Shown one piece after another: positions 1 through 5,503 of a stretch of DNA of 10,236 nucleotides (its first letter is position 1; each line of letters begins with the position of its first letter). The stretch is from positions 1 through 10,236 of the forward strand of contig JADGOF010000051.1 of the NCBI GenBank assembly GCA_017883105.1, in the 5' to 3' direction. Source of the stretch: Acidimicrobiales bacterium (GTDB lineage Bacteria > Actinomycetota > Acidimicrobiia > Acidimicrobiales > RAAP-2). Both the position numbers and the translations under genes were made by a program. Below the pieces are notes generated by a model, which was given only the letters and a program-made list of their open reading frames with translations, was not told the DNA's origin and ran no database searches.

Positions 1-1027
1 GTTGGGTTGGCATGGTCATCGCTGTCTACCGGGTCCAGTCTCGCCCTTGAGGGATGGAGGGGTACCTCAGGTGTCTCAGGTCATGCTGACAGAAAGGGAG
101 GTCAGCCGGAGAGTTACTCACTCGACGAACGTCACCCCAGCTTTGGAAGTCCCGGTCACAAGGAACAACGAGCCCGGAATCAGGCATCGGATCAATTCTG
201 CGGAATACCGATGGGGCCAATTCCAGCACCGAGCGGTCGTTGCTGGGCCGGGACTGCTGCTCAATCGGAACCGGGTCCGCATCGGTCGCAGAGGATGGGC
301 TTCCCGCTCGTCTATTGACGCCCGCTCCTGAACTTTCCCGCACCGTGGAATTGAAATGCACTTCGAACCCCGGTCGACGCGAGAAGTCTCTTCGAATTGC
401 GCTGGAGCGCAGGACCATCGCAATGTCTGCCAGGCACGGAGTCGCAATATCGCCTACACTCGGCCGTGGTTGAGCAATCGACCAGAAAGTAAGACGCCCT
501 CCTCGACAACGTGCTGCAGTTCCTACAGTGGGCCAGCATGGTCGGTATATAGGAGATTTCGGCTTCAAGTGACAGATGGACGGCGGTTCCACTGTTTTTC
601 CTGCAAGGGTCGAGAGATCGGGTTCTGTTTGCCGACTCGTAGTACGGGGTCAGGTCGGCACGGCCAATGCACCCGGACTGGCCAACACCCCCGTGGCCAC
701 GGCCATCGTCGATATGCCACCAGATCTGGTGTCTGATCGGGCCGCCCTACGACCTTCCTTGATCGTGCTGGCCAGAAGGCCATTGCCTCTGCCCGACGAC
801 ACCCGCCCTAGCCCGACGACACCCGCCCGAGATCTTCGAGGTGGTCCTGCGACGGCCAAGGCCATTGATCGCAAGCTGTTGACGATTGCCCGAAATGGAC
901 AGTCAGTGAGCCATCGAGGACTACATGTTTCAAGAAAGGTATCCCAATGCACCGAATCGAAATAGCAAGCCGATCACGGTCCGTGAACGTTCTAACCGGG
1001 CCCAGTAAGAATAGGGATAAGAGACAG
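1..1027. other. Region without a convincing gene
   Basis: Several frames stay open for 100-190 codons on both strands, but they overlap each other, are rich in Arg, Ser, Pro and Cys, lack good ribosome binding sites and match no family I recognise. That is what chance open frames look like in GC-rich DNA. The only clear structure is a 20-bp tandem duplication at 791-830. The last 60 bases lead into the lipoprotein gene. The frame of that gene is open back to 947, but this part lacks any signal-peptide character and is probably untranslated leader. Confidence 0.55.
791..830. repeat. 20-bp tandem direct repeat, two copies
   Basis: Two adjacent 20-base units (791-810 and 811-830) are identical except for the last base (ta versus ga). 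Each begins GCCCGACGACACCC. It looks like a recent slippage or duplication in a stretch with no convincing gene. No function is apparent. Confidence 0.8.
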
Positions 1028-1903
1028 ATGCGAACATCAAAGCAGATCGCGGCAGTTGCTGTTCTCGTAGCCTTGGGGGCAGCCGCTTGCGGGTCCAGTG
1101 GCTCGGCGGTAGTCGAACCTCTGCACGTCGTGCAGACCGCCTATACGACGACGCTCAAGGCCAAGACGGCGAACGTCACCTTCACCGAGTCGATCAAATC
1201 CGCCAGCACCAGCGGATCCAATGAATCAGCGACCGTCACTGGTTCCGGGCTGGTGGATCTGTCCAACCAAGGCTTCGAGCTACACGTGAATTCCCCGAGC
1301 GGGGGCAGCGAAGTGGTGCTGGAGACGGGCGGCGTGGAATATGTCCAGGTGCCTCCGGCATCCCAGAGCCAGGTGCCAGGCAACAAGCCGTGGGTCAGCG
1401 TGAATCTGAATCAGGTGGCCGAGGCCAAGCTGGGCACGTCGTTCTCCCAGCTCGCTTCGGCCAACTCCGACAGTCCCACTCAGGCACTCTCCAATCTGGC
1501 CGTTGTCTCAGACAACGTGACCAAGGTCGGTGCGGCGACCATCGACGGGACTGCCACCACTCAGTACCGAGCGACCGTCGACCTGACCAAAGAGGCGGCC
1601 AACGTTACCGCCAAGGCTGGTGCGAAGGCTGGCCTGGCGATAACTCAGGAAGCGAAGGATCTTGGCACCAACACGCTGCCGGTGGAAGTGTGGGTGGACG
1701 CCACTGGTCTGGTGAGACAGGTGAGAGAGGAGGTCCCCATCCCGGCCGCCAGCACCGGGGCCACCAACGGCAGCGGGGCAGCCACGTTGACTATGACCTT
1801 CTCGAACTTCGGCACCCCGGCAACCCTCACCCCGCCGCCGTCCTCTCAGGTGGCCGATATCACCGCCCAAGCAGTCCAACAGGCCAAGGCCAGCAACGGG
1901 TAA
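1028..1903 (+). CDS. Secreted lipoprotein, LppX/LprAFG-like
   Basis: The product (291 aa) is predicted to be exported and anchored in the cell envelope by a lipidated cysteine. The start at 1028 is chosen because it begins a clean lipoprotein signal peptide: basic N-terminus MRTSKQ, hydrophobic stretch to residue 20, then a relaxed lipobox LGAAAC with Cys21 followed by GSSGS. An upstream in-frame ATG (947) would add 27 residues with no signal character. The mature part alternates beta-strand-like segments (around residues 40-130 and 170-190) with the motif LPVEVWVDATGLVRQV near residue 220 and an Ala/Thr/Ser-rich tail. This pattern is what I know from the LppX_LprAFG family (PF07161) of mycobacteria and relatives, which bind or carry lipids such as triacylglycerides and phthiocerol lipids. 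Family assignment is from pattern recognition; substrate is unknown. The gene stands alone, with an inverted repeat 50 bases after its stop. Confidence 0.8.
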   Translation: MRTSKQIAAVAVLVALGAAACGSSGSAVVEPLHVVQTAYTTTLKAKTANVTFTESIKSASTSGSNESATVTGSGLVDLSNQGFELHVNSPSGGSEVVLETGGVEYVQVPPASQSQVPGNKPWVSVNLNQVAEAKLGTSFSQLASANSDSPTQALSNLAVVSDNVTKVGAATIDGTATTQYRATVDLTKEAANVTAKAGAKAGLAITQEAKDLGTNTLPVEVWVDATGLVRQVREEVPIPAASTGATNGSGAATLTMTFSNFGTPATLTPPPSSQVADITAQAVQQAKASNG

Positions 1904-1952
1904 CAGAATCGGAGTCGTCGAGAGCCGGGTGGTGAATGGCCACTTCTAATCT

Positions 1953-1983
1953 CAATACCGGTCGCCTTAACTGAACGGTATTG
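1953..1983 (+). terminator. Inverted repeat after the lipoprotein gene, candidate terminator
   Basis: CAATACCG (1953-1960) and CGGTATTG (1976-1983) form a perfect 8-bp stem with a 15-nt loop, 50 bases after the lipoprotein stop codon. No T-run follows, so a classical intrinsic terminator is not shown. It could equally be the end of a decayed mobile element, as the loop (TTAACTGAA) and right flank have an insertion-sequence-end look that I cannot verify. Confidence 0.4.
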
Positions 1984-2031
1984 CGGTTAGCCAGGGCCGT
2001 CAATCGTTGACCTGGTTTACTCCCGGACCGG

Positions 2032-2382
2032 TCAGGTGAGCCCGTTCGGCTCATTCGCTGACGGCGGGCAGATCATCAACATGTCGGCGATCGTCGTGCC
2101 GTAACTCAGACCCACGGGCTCCTCACTCTCGGCTATAAACCGCTGTCCGACAACATCTGACCCGAATCGAAGACTCCCTCCGCCGGGGTGATCCCTACGA
2201 CAAGGTCGGTGATGCCTGGGGGCCGTGATGGCCAGCTCCACTGTGTGTACGACGCCGTTGGTCCCGCGGTGGCCCGTCAACGCATCGACACCTTCTACGG
2301 AGTTGAGCACTTGCTTGCCGATCTTTGACGCAAATGTGCCATCTGAGTGCGCTACGTGGTTACCCGACCACGTGACAACTTT
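2032..2382 (-). pseudogene. Possible gene remnant, unknown function
   Basis: The minus strand is open from 2382 down to a TGA at 2034-2032. The first GTG in the frame is only at 2310, yet the frame reads protein-like upstream of it (VVTWSGNHVAHSDGTFASKI, high G/C at third positions). In the middle (about 2210-2140) the frame becomes Arg/His-rich, whereas the next frame reads naturally as GITDLVVGITPAEGVFDSGQ. The end returns to the original frame (GLSYGTTIADMLMICPPSAN). Two opposite indels would explain this. Further upstream (about 2460-2390) a third frame reads LALLASGG, like a signal peptide. I infer a decayed, perhaps secreted, protein gene, but no family is recognised and chance cannot be excluded. 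Confidence 0.25.
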
Positions 2383-2717
2383 TTAGGCTCTACTGACCAA
2401 TCCGTGGGTGCCCTGACACCCCCTGACGCGAGCAACGCCAGCCCCCGCCTACGTTTTCGGACTGTTCACAATACGGCAGGTGGCCGACCGGATCATTCTC
2501 GGCTGCTCCGTACCGGGCCCGTGGGTGACGAAGCCCTGTCCGGCCAATATGGCGACCCGAACCTCGTCGAACGTCAACTTGTCGAATTGGGGCCTGGGGA
2601 TCTCCGTTGATGCCAACGCTGACGATGTGCCGTGAGGATGATGGTCGTCACACAGACGTTCTTCCGTGGTGCTGGCGTACGTTCTCTTGCCACCTTGGTC
2701 CGACTTCCCGTCCAAGT
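2383..2717. other. Region without a convincing gene
   Basis: A minus-strand frame is open from 2715 to 2449 and part of it (around 2590-2450) has G/C-rich third positions, but it has no good ribosome binding site, no recognisable domain, and competes with open frames on the plus strand. It may be the upstream part of the remnant at 2032-2382. I do not call a gene here. Confidence 0.4.
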
Positions 2718-2756
2718 CCTCGCCGGACAGGGGCGAGGCTGGTCACACGCTCGCCC
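2718..2756. repeat. Overlapping inverted repeats (two alternative hairpins)
   Basis: CCTCGCC (2718-2724) pairs with GGCGAGG (2732-2738) across a 7-nt loop. The same central arm, as GGGCGAG (2731-2737), also pairs with CTCGCCC (2750-2756) across 12 nt. Both stems are perfect 7-bp stems and exclude each other. They lie 45-80 bases beyond the stop of the minus-strand gene ending at 2801. A role in ending that transcript is possible, but there is no T-run. Confidence 0.4.
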
Positions 2757-2785
2757 ATATGCCCCGCAAACCGCACGGGTGGGGG
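2751..2785 (+). repeat. 35-nt box, copy 1 (box only)
   Basis: This 35-base stretch matches the copies at 3862-3896 (28 of 35 identical) and 4563-4597 with no gaps. Shared features are TCGC at the left, a CCCC-N-N-AAAC core and GTGGGGG at the right. It is followed by TCA, as in copy 3. Ahead lies GGTCCGGAC (2792-2800), which resembles the left arm of the hairpin that follows the other copies, and GCTC-GGT-GACCCG (2827-2839) resembles the right arm, but the pairing is poor. This copy is therefore box-only or decayed. It sits just beyond the 3' end of the minus-strand gene at 2801. Confidence 0.65.
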
Positions 2786-2800
2786 TCACACGGTCCGGAC

Positions 2801-3118
2801 CTATCCGTCTGTGGCGGCGATGTTCTGCTCGGTGACCCGGCGCAACACGGCAAGTACCTCATCGCCAGTGCTATCTGTCGATTCGGCGAGGTTGTCGACG
2901 AGAGCTGACGTGAGCCCCATGAACCCATTCACGATTCTCCCGAGAGTCGCCTCAGTCTCCTCAGGGCCAGCGGTCTGGACAAGCTTCCGCAGTTCGTCCC
3001 GAAGCCATTTGTTGTCCTTCAGTGGGGTATCGAACTCCGCCCTGAATGCCGTCAGGAGCCACAGTGCGTGCTCGATGTTGCGAAACTCGTCGCCCGGTGC
3101 GTACTCGTAGCTGGTCAC
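2801..3118 (-). CDS. Small helical protein of unknown function
   Basis: The product is 105 aa, without signal peptide or membrane segment, acidic and likely all-helical (for example residues 12-55, TLGRIVNGFMGLTSALVDNL, and DEVLAVLRRV near the end). I do not recognise the family. The GTG start at 3118 is supported by the strong Shine-Dalgarno sequence AAAGGGGAA immediately upstream. Ten bases before the start ends a short frame (3203-3129) whose last codons resemble the end of the broken regulator gene at 5080. So this gene appears to be the partner in a regulator-plus-small-protein unit that occurs again at 5273-4598. Sequence similarity to the protein at 4598-5083 is not evident, only a similar helical look and position. 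The 35-nt box lies just past its stop. Confidence 0.7.
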   Translation of the reverse strand: MTSYEYAPGDEFRNIEHALWLLTAFRAEFDTPLKDNKWLRDELRKLVQTAGPEETEATLGRIVNGFMGLTSALVDNLAESTDSTGDEVLAVLRRVTEQNIAATDG

Positions 3119-3128
3119 GGTTCCCCTT

Positions 3129-3203
3129 TCACTTGATCCTCCCCGTCGGCCTGGCCCACGCCTCGTCTATCCAGGCCATGAGTTCTCTTGCGATTCGCGG
3201 CAT
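3129..3203 (-). pseudogene. Remnant of a small protein gene upstream of the helical protein
   Basis: A 24-codon frame from ATG 3203 to TGA 3129 ends in DEAWARPTGRIK. Its last 36 bases match the end of the broken helix-turn-helix gene at 5115-5080 at 29 of 36 positions, and that gene would end E-x-WAKATGQIR. Going upstream the frame meets a TAG within a few codons and no helix-turn-helix motif is visible in any frame, so the rest has been lost or diverged. Its stop lies 10 bases before the next gene's GTG, where the second unit has a 4-base overlap. It may still be translated as a tiny leader peptide (weak GGAAG upstream), but I favour a remnant. Confidence 0.4.
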
Positions 3204-3569
3204 ACTTCCAGTCCACCACACCTACTCCTGGCAGAACAGTGATGGCCGCACCACTCCCTCGCCCTACCCGGGCCCCATGGATCACGCGGACCACTACGCC
3301 GAAGCGTTCAGCCCTGCACCGGGTCGATGCTTCCGCATGGTCCAGGGCAAGGCCGGCCGGCAGGGAGCGCCGACTCACTGCCCAGTGCGCCCAATCTACT
3401 GGGGACGGTTCAAGGACAACAAGGGCAAGCACCACGACGTCGAGGAGCGAGGACTATGCCGCCGATCTGTACGAGCGGCATCCGATCGGAGCCGGCTGCA
3501 GCGCACGTCCGTGTCATGTCCGGGCGCACGGTCCCGTCCGCGATAGCGGCCAGGTGGTTACATGGGGCG
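3204..3569. other. Region without a convincing gene
   Basis: Overlapping open frames exist on both strands, including a minus-strand frame 3435-3115 that overlaps the start of the helical-protein gene and a plus-strand frame running into the gene at 3570. None has a good ribosome binding site or a recognisable motif. I see nothing else here. Confidence 0.45.
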
Positions 3570-3833
3570 ATGACAGATTCCGGGCATCCGATTGGTCCGA
3601 TCGACTTCTCTGGGCCCGGCTTTGTCGAAAAGGTCGTGGCCATCGAATGGTGGAGCGACGGTGACGTGTCGATGGCAACAGTCGAGTTCACCGATGGCGA
3701 AATAGAGAGCCTTCCAATGACCAGAGGGGAGGCTCAAGCGCAGGCTGACCGGTGCTTCGGGAATGACCAGATCCCCGATGTATCCAAGAACGCCGGCTCA
3801 TACCGATGGACCAGGATGCCGCACTCGGATTGA
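3570..3833 (+). CDS. Small acidic protein of unknown function
   Basis: The product is 87 aa from the chosen ATG at 3570, preceded by GGGGCG. The frame is open further upstream (an ATG at 3516 would add 18 residues, and the frame opens at 3327), but that extension is Arg/Ser/Pro-rich and does not look coding, whereas from MTDSGHP on the sequence is compact and protein-like: VEKVVAIEWWSDGDVSMATV and EFTDGEIESLP suggest a short beta-rich fold, followed by a helix with EAQAQADRCFG. It has no signal peptide or membrane segment. I do not recognise the family. The gene is isolated; the repeat 3862-3986 lies 28 bases past its stop, a spacing similar to that between the gene at 4270 and its downstream repeat. 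Confidence 0.55.
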   Translation: MTDSGHPIGPIDFSGPGFVEKVVAIEWWSDGDVSMATVEFTDGEIESLPMTRGEAQAQADRCFGNDQIPDVSKNAGSYRWTRMPHSD

Positions 3834-3861
3834 TCCCAAATCACTGCCACGCCCCACACAC

Positions 3862-3986
3862 TCGCCCCTGTGCCCCGCAAACGGTCAGAGTGGGGGGGTT
3901 TTTCCCCCAGAGTGGGGGTCAGGGTGGGGGCAAACAATGCCAGGTCCGGAGCGTCGGACTGCCCAAACGTCAGCTCGACGGACCTG
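3862..3986 (+). repeat. 35-nt box plus hairpin, copy 2 (with G-rich insertion)
   Basis: The 35-nt box (3862-3896) is followed by an extra G/C-rich stretch and then the hairpin (3941-3986). The insertion repeats CAGAGTGGGGG and contains G7-T5-C5 (3892-3908), itself a hairpin, followed by GGGGG, GGG and GGGGG runs up to 3930. Hairpin: CAGGTCC (3941-3947) pairs with GGACCTG (3980-3986); after a 1-nt against 3-nt (GAC) internal loop, GAGC (3949-3952) pairs with GCTC (3973-3976), leaving a 20-nt loop. The same architecture occurs at 4031-4076 and 4618-4662. The element follows the small gene 3570-3833. Confidence 0.7.
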
Positions 3987-4030
3987 ACACCTTCGCGATA
4001 CCCGGAACTTGGGCGAGGTAAACATGGCGC

Positions 4031-4076
4031 CGGGTCCGGAGCGACAGCCGGCGGGGGCTATTGCTCGACGGACCTG
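4031..4076 (+). repeat. 46-nt hairpin, copy without the box
   Basis: CGGGTCC (4031-4037) pairs with GGACCTG (4070-4076), with one G-T wobble. The internal loop (1 nt against GAC), the inner stem GAGC (4039-4042) with GCTC (4063-4066) and the 20-nt loop are the same as in the copy at 3941-3986, although the loop sequence differs. No 35-nt box precedes this copy. Confidence 0.7.
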
Positions 4077-4115
4077 ACTGCTGAAGGGTAGTGGAGCGTC
4101 ACGAACACCCCGCAA

Positions 4116-4139
4116 CCGCTGGCCACTTTCTGCCAGCGG
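4116..4139. repeat. Perfect 8-bp GC-rich hairpin
   Basis: CCGCTGGC (4116-4123) and GCCAGCGG (4132-4139) form a perfect stem with an 8-nt loop, CACTTTCT. It lies in the non-coding stretch 3834-4269, 130 bases before the gene at 4270. No T-run follows. It could be a terminator, a 5' leader structure of the next gene or an operator. Confidence 0.5.
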
Positions 4140-4269
4140 GATGACTGCGACTTATTGACTCCTAGAGGTCGTAGCGTGCTACTGCTATTCCGATTGCCCT
4201 GAGCCCTGTTGGCAACACGGGAGTACGCTTCGTGCGGGCGGCACTGTTGCGCGCGAAAGGGGTTCGAGC

Positions 4270-4545
4270 ATGGAACTGAAATTCCACTATTCGGCGACCC
4301 GAGCGGAACTGACAGCGTCAGAGAGCCGGTGGTACGTGACATTTGTGATGGTCGATTCTGCCCCTATTGTCCACGAGTTCTCTTCCCGCCACGACGTTGG
4401 CGACCCCATCTTTGATTGGCGGCTATCGGATCAGACGGCGGTGATCGACCACTTTGAGGAGCGCCTTCGGGCAGCCGGATACCACCCTGTGCGCAGTGAG
4501 GATTGGCTGCCGCCATTGGCCGTGGCAGCTTGGACATCCTCCTAA
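4270..4545 (+). CDS. Small cytoplasmic protein of unknown function
   Basis: The product is 91 aa. ATG 4270 is preceded by the strong Shine-Dalgarno sequence GAAAGGGG at good spacing, and a TTGACT hexamer at 4155-4160 could belong to a promoter, though I see no convincing -10 box. There is no signal peptide or membrane segment. The first half looks beta-rich (MELKFHYSATRAEL, SRWYVTFVMVDSAPIVHEF), the second half helical (DQTAVIDHFEERLRAAGYHP), a layout typical of small alpha/beta proteins. I do not recognise the family. It converges on the minus-strand gene 4598-5083, and the repeat 4563-4662 lies between and across their 3' ends, starting 17 bases past this stop. Confidence 0.7.
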   Translation: MELKFHYSATRAELTASESRWYVTFVMVDSAPIVHEFSSRHDVGDPIFDWRLSDQTAVIDHFEERLRAAGYHPVRSEDWLPPLAVAAWTSS

Positions 4546-4562
4546 GCATCGCCCTCCTGCGT

Positions 4563-4662
4563 TCGCTTCTGTACCCCTGAAACGGTCGACGTGGGGGTCA
4601 GGTGCGGGCGATAGTGCCGGGTCCGGAGCATCGGTCGGCGGAACCTCTGCTCAACGGACCCG
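4563..4662 (+). repeat. 35-nt box plus hairpin, copy 3 (most compact copy)
   Basis: The 35-nt box (4563-4597, 27 of 35 identical to copy 2) is followed by 20 bases and then the hairpin (4618-4662). CGGGTCC (4618-4624) pairs perfectly with GGACCCG (4656-4662). After an internal loop of 1 nt against AAC, GAGC (4626-4629) pairs with GCTC (4649-4652), with a 19-nt loop. Compared with copy 2, an A-T pair has become G-C while pairing is kept. The repeat lies between two convergent genes and covers the last codons of the minus-strand one, so a bidirectional terminator role is possible. Confidence 0.7.
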
Positions 4663-5083
4663 ACGGCGGCATCGTACCGGTCAGCCGCGTTGGAGTGAAC
4701 TGAGGGCGGTCTAAGCGCAACCGCTGGATCGTCTTCAGGATCTTGGCCACTGAATTGCTGATGCTGACCAGGATGTCGTCAAATCCTGTGATGGCCGGCG
4801 TCGGGTTGATCGAAGCAGACTCCTCCATCGCCTCGGCCGTGTTGTCCAGCAGCTCGAATAGGTCGATCAGGTCCTGGTCCGATGTCTTGTCCGGACAGGG
4901 ATTGTTTTCGCGCCACGCGATCGCCGTGTTGGATGCTGCCCCGCGTGACCACCCAACAGCACGGAGCGAATCCGGCGTTTGTATGAGATCCTTGCGAGCC
5001 TGCCGTATGGCCCCGTCGAGAGTCCGCAGTACCGGCCTGGCTTTCATCGCCCACCGGAGCATCAGGGCATCTTCAGGCTTCAC
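4598..5083 (-). CDS. Helical protein of unknown function, partner of a broken regulator gene
   Basis: The product is 161 aa from GTG 5083, whose first bases overlap the TGA of the upstream regulator remnant (GTGA), the usual sign of translational coupling. A longer in-frame start (5134) lies inside the regulator and is less likely. The protein is mainly helical (residues 1-30 with ALMLRWAMKARPVL; DLIDLFELLDNTAEAMEE near residues 75-95; DDILVSISNSVAKILKTIQRL near 110-130). I do not recognise a family. From about residue 140 the codons belong to the repeat 4563-4662, giving a low-complexity tail (SRGSADRCSGPGTIART), and the stop codon itself is supplied by the GTGGGGGTCA of the box. The original gene therefore probably ended earlier, or the repeat inserted at its end. 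Loss of the regulator may leave it without its normal control. Confidence 0.65.
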   Translation of the reverse strand: MKPEDALMLRWAMKARPVLRTLDGAIRQARKDLIQTPDSLRAVGWSRGAASNTAIAWRENNPCPDKTSDQDLIDLFELLDNTAEAMEESASINPTPAITGFDDILVSISNSVAKILKTIQRLRLDRPQFTPTRLTGTMPPSGPLSRGSADRCSGPGTIART

Positions 5084-5273
5084 CTGATCTGCCCCGTCGC
5101 CTTGGCCCACTACTCCACGTCTTCCCACTTCCACACTCGGCCCGCTGCCAATTCGGCCTCGGGCTTAGAGAACGTCGTATCCTCCCGGTACATCTGATGT
5201 ACCCGCTGACGGGAGACTCCCAGTTCGGCGGCGATAGGAGATACTCAAATGCTGGCAATGAAAGGGCAGACAA
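5080..5273 (-). pseudogene. Broken small helix-turn-helix DNA-binding protein
   Basis: The minus strand encodes AAELGVSRQRVHQMYRE, a clear helix-turn-helix recognition unit, followed by KPEAELAAGRVWKWEDVE and WAKATGQIR before a TGA at 5080. This is the pattern of a family of roughly 60-75-residue actinobacterial regulators, in which a winged C-terminal part (AELAAGRVW-x-x-x-DVE-x-W) follows the helix-turn-helix. Two lesions break it: a TAG at 5112-5110, where the family has Ala between Glu and Trp, and a frameshift near 5238, because the N-terminal residues PAFEYL are in another frame, reachable from TTG 5273 or 5258, while the helix-turn-helix frame is closed by a TGA just upstream. Its end overlaps the next gene by 4 bases. 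Sequencing error could account for one lesion, less easily for both. Confidence 0.7.
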
Positions 5274-5503
5274 TCGAGATCACCGCCGGACTTCTCCATG
5301 ACGGCAACGCACTTGGTGCTTGTCGGATCGCATAGGGCCGGAATTCGGCGGATCGAGGCTGAGAAGCCGGGACCAAGAGGCCGAGGCTGGAGCAAACGCC
5401 AAGTCCACCACCCGGTTTCCTGCGCGTCGTAGAGTGCACCCGGGACACTCCGGCAGGTCAGGGTACGCCGACGCCCAACGAGCAAGGAGCAACGACCGGT
5501 CGT

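Noticed and set aside
26..592. A 188-codon minus-strand open frame at the left edge
   Set aside because: It has no ribosome binding site or recognisable motif, and three other frames are open across the same bases.
947..1027. An earlier start for the lipoprotein gene at 947
   Set aside because: The 27 extra residues would place a polar, basic stretch before the signal peptide; the lipoprotein leader begins cleanly at 1028.
3862..4662. Repeats after small genes as integron attC sites with a cassette array
   Set aside because: The arrangement is suggestive, but the conserved arms lack the GTTRRRY and RYYYAAC core sites, no integrase gene is in the window, and the small genes are not all in one orientation.
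2751..4662. A CRISPR array or tRNA-related attachment site formed by the repeats
   Set aside because: Copies are hundreds of bases to more than a kilobase apart, with genes between them, no tRNA gene or T-arm sequence is seen, and no cas or integrase gene is present.
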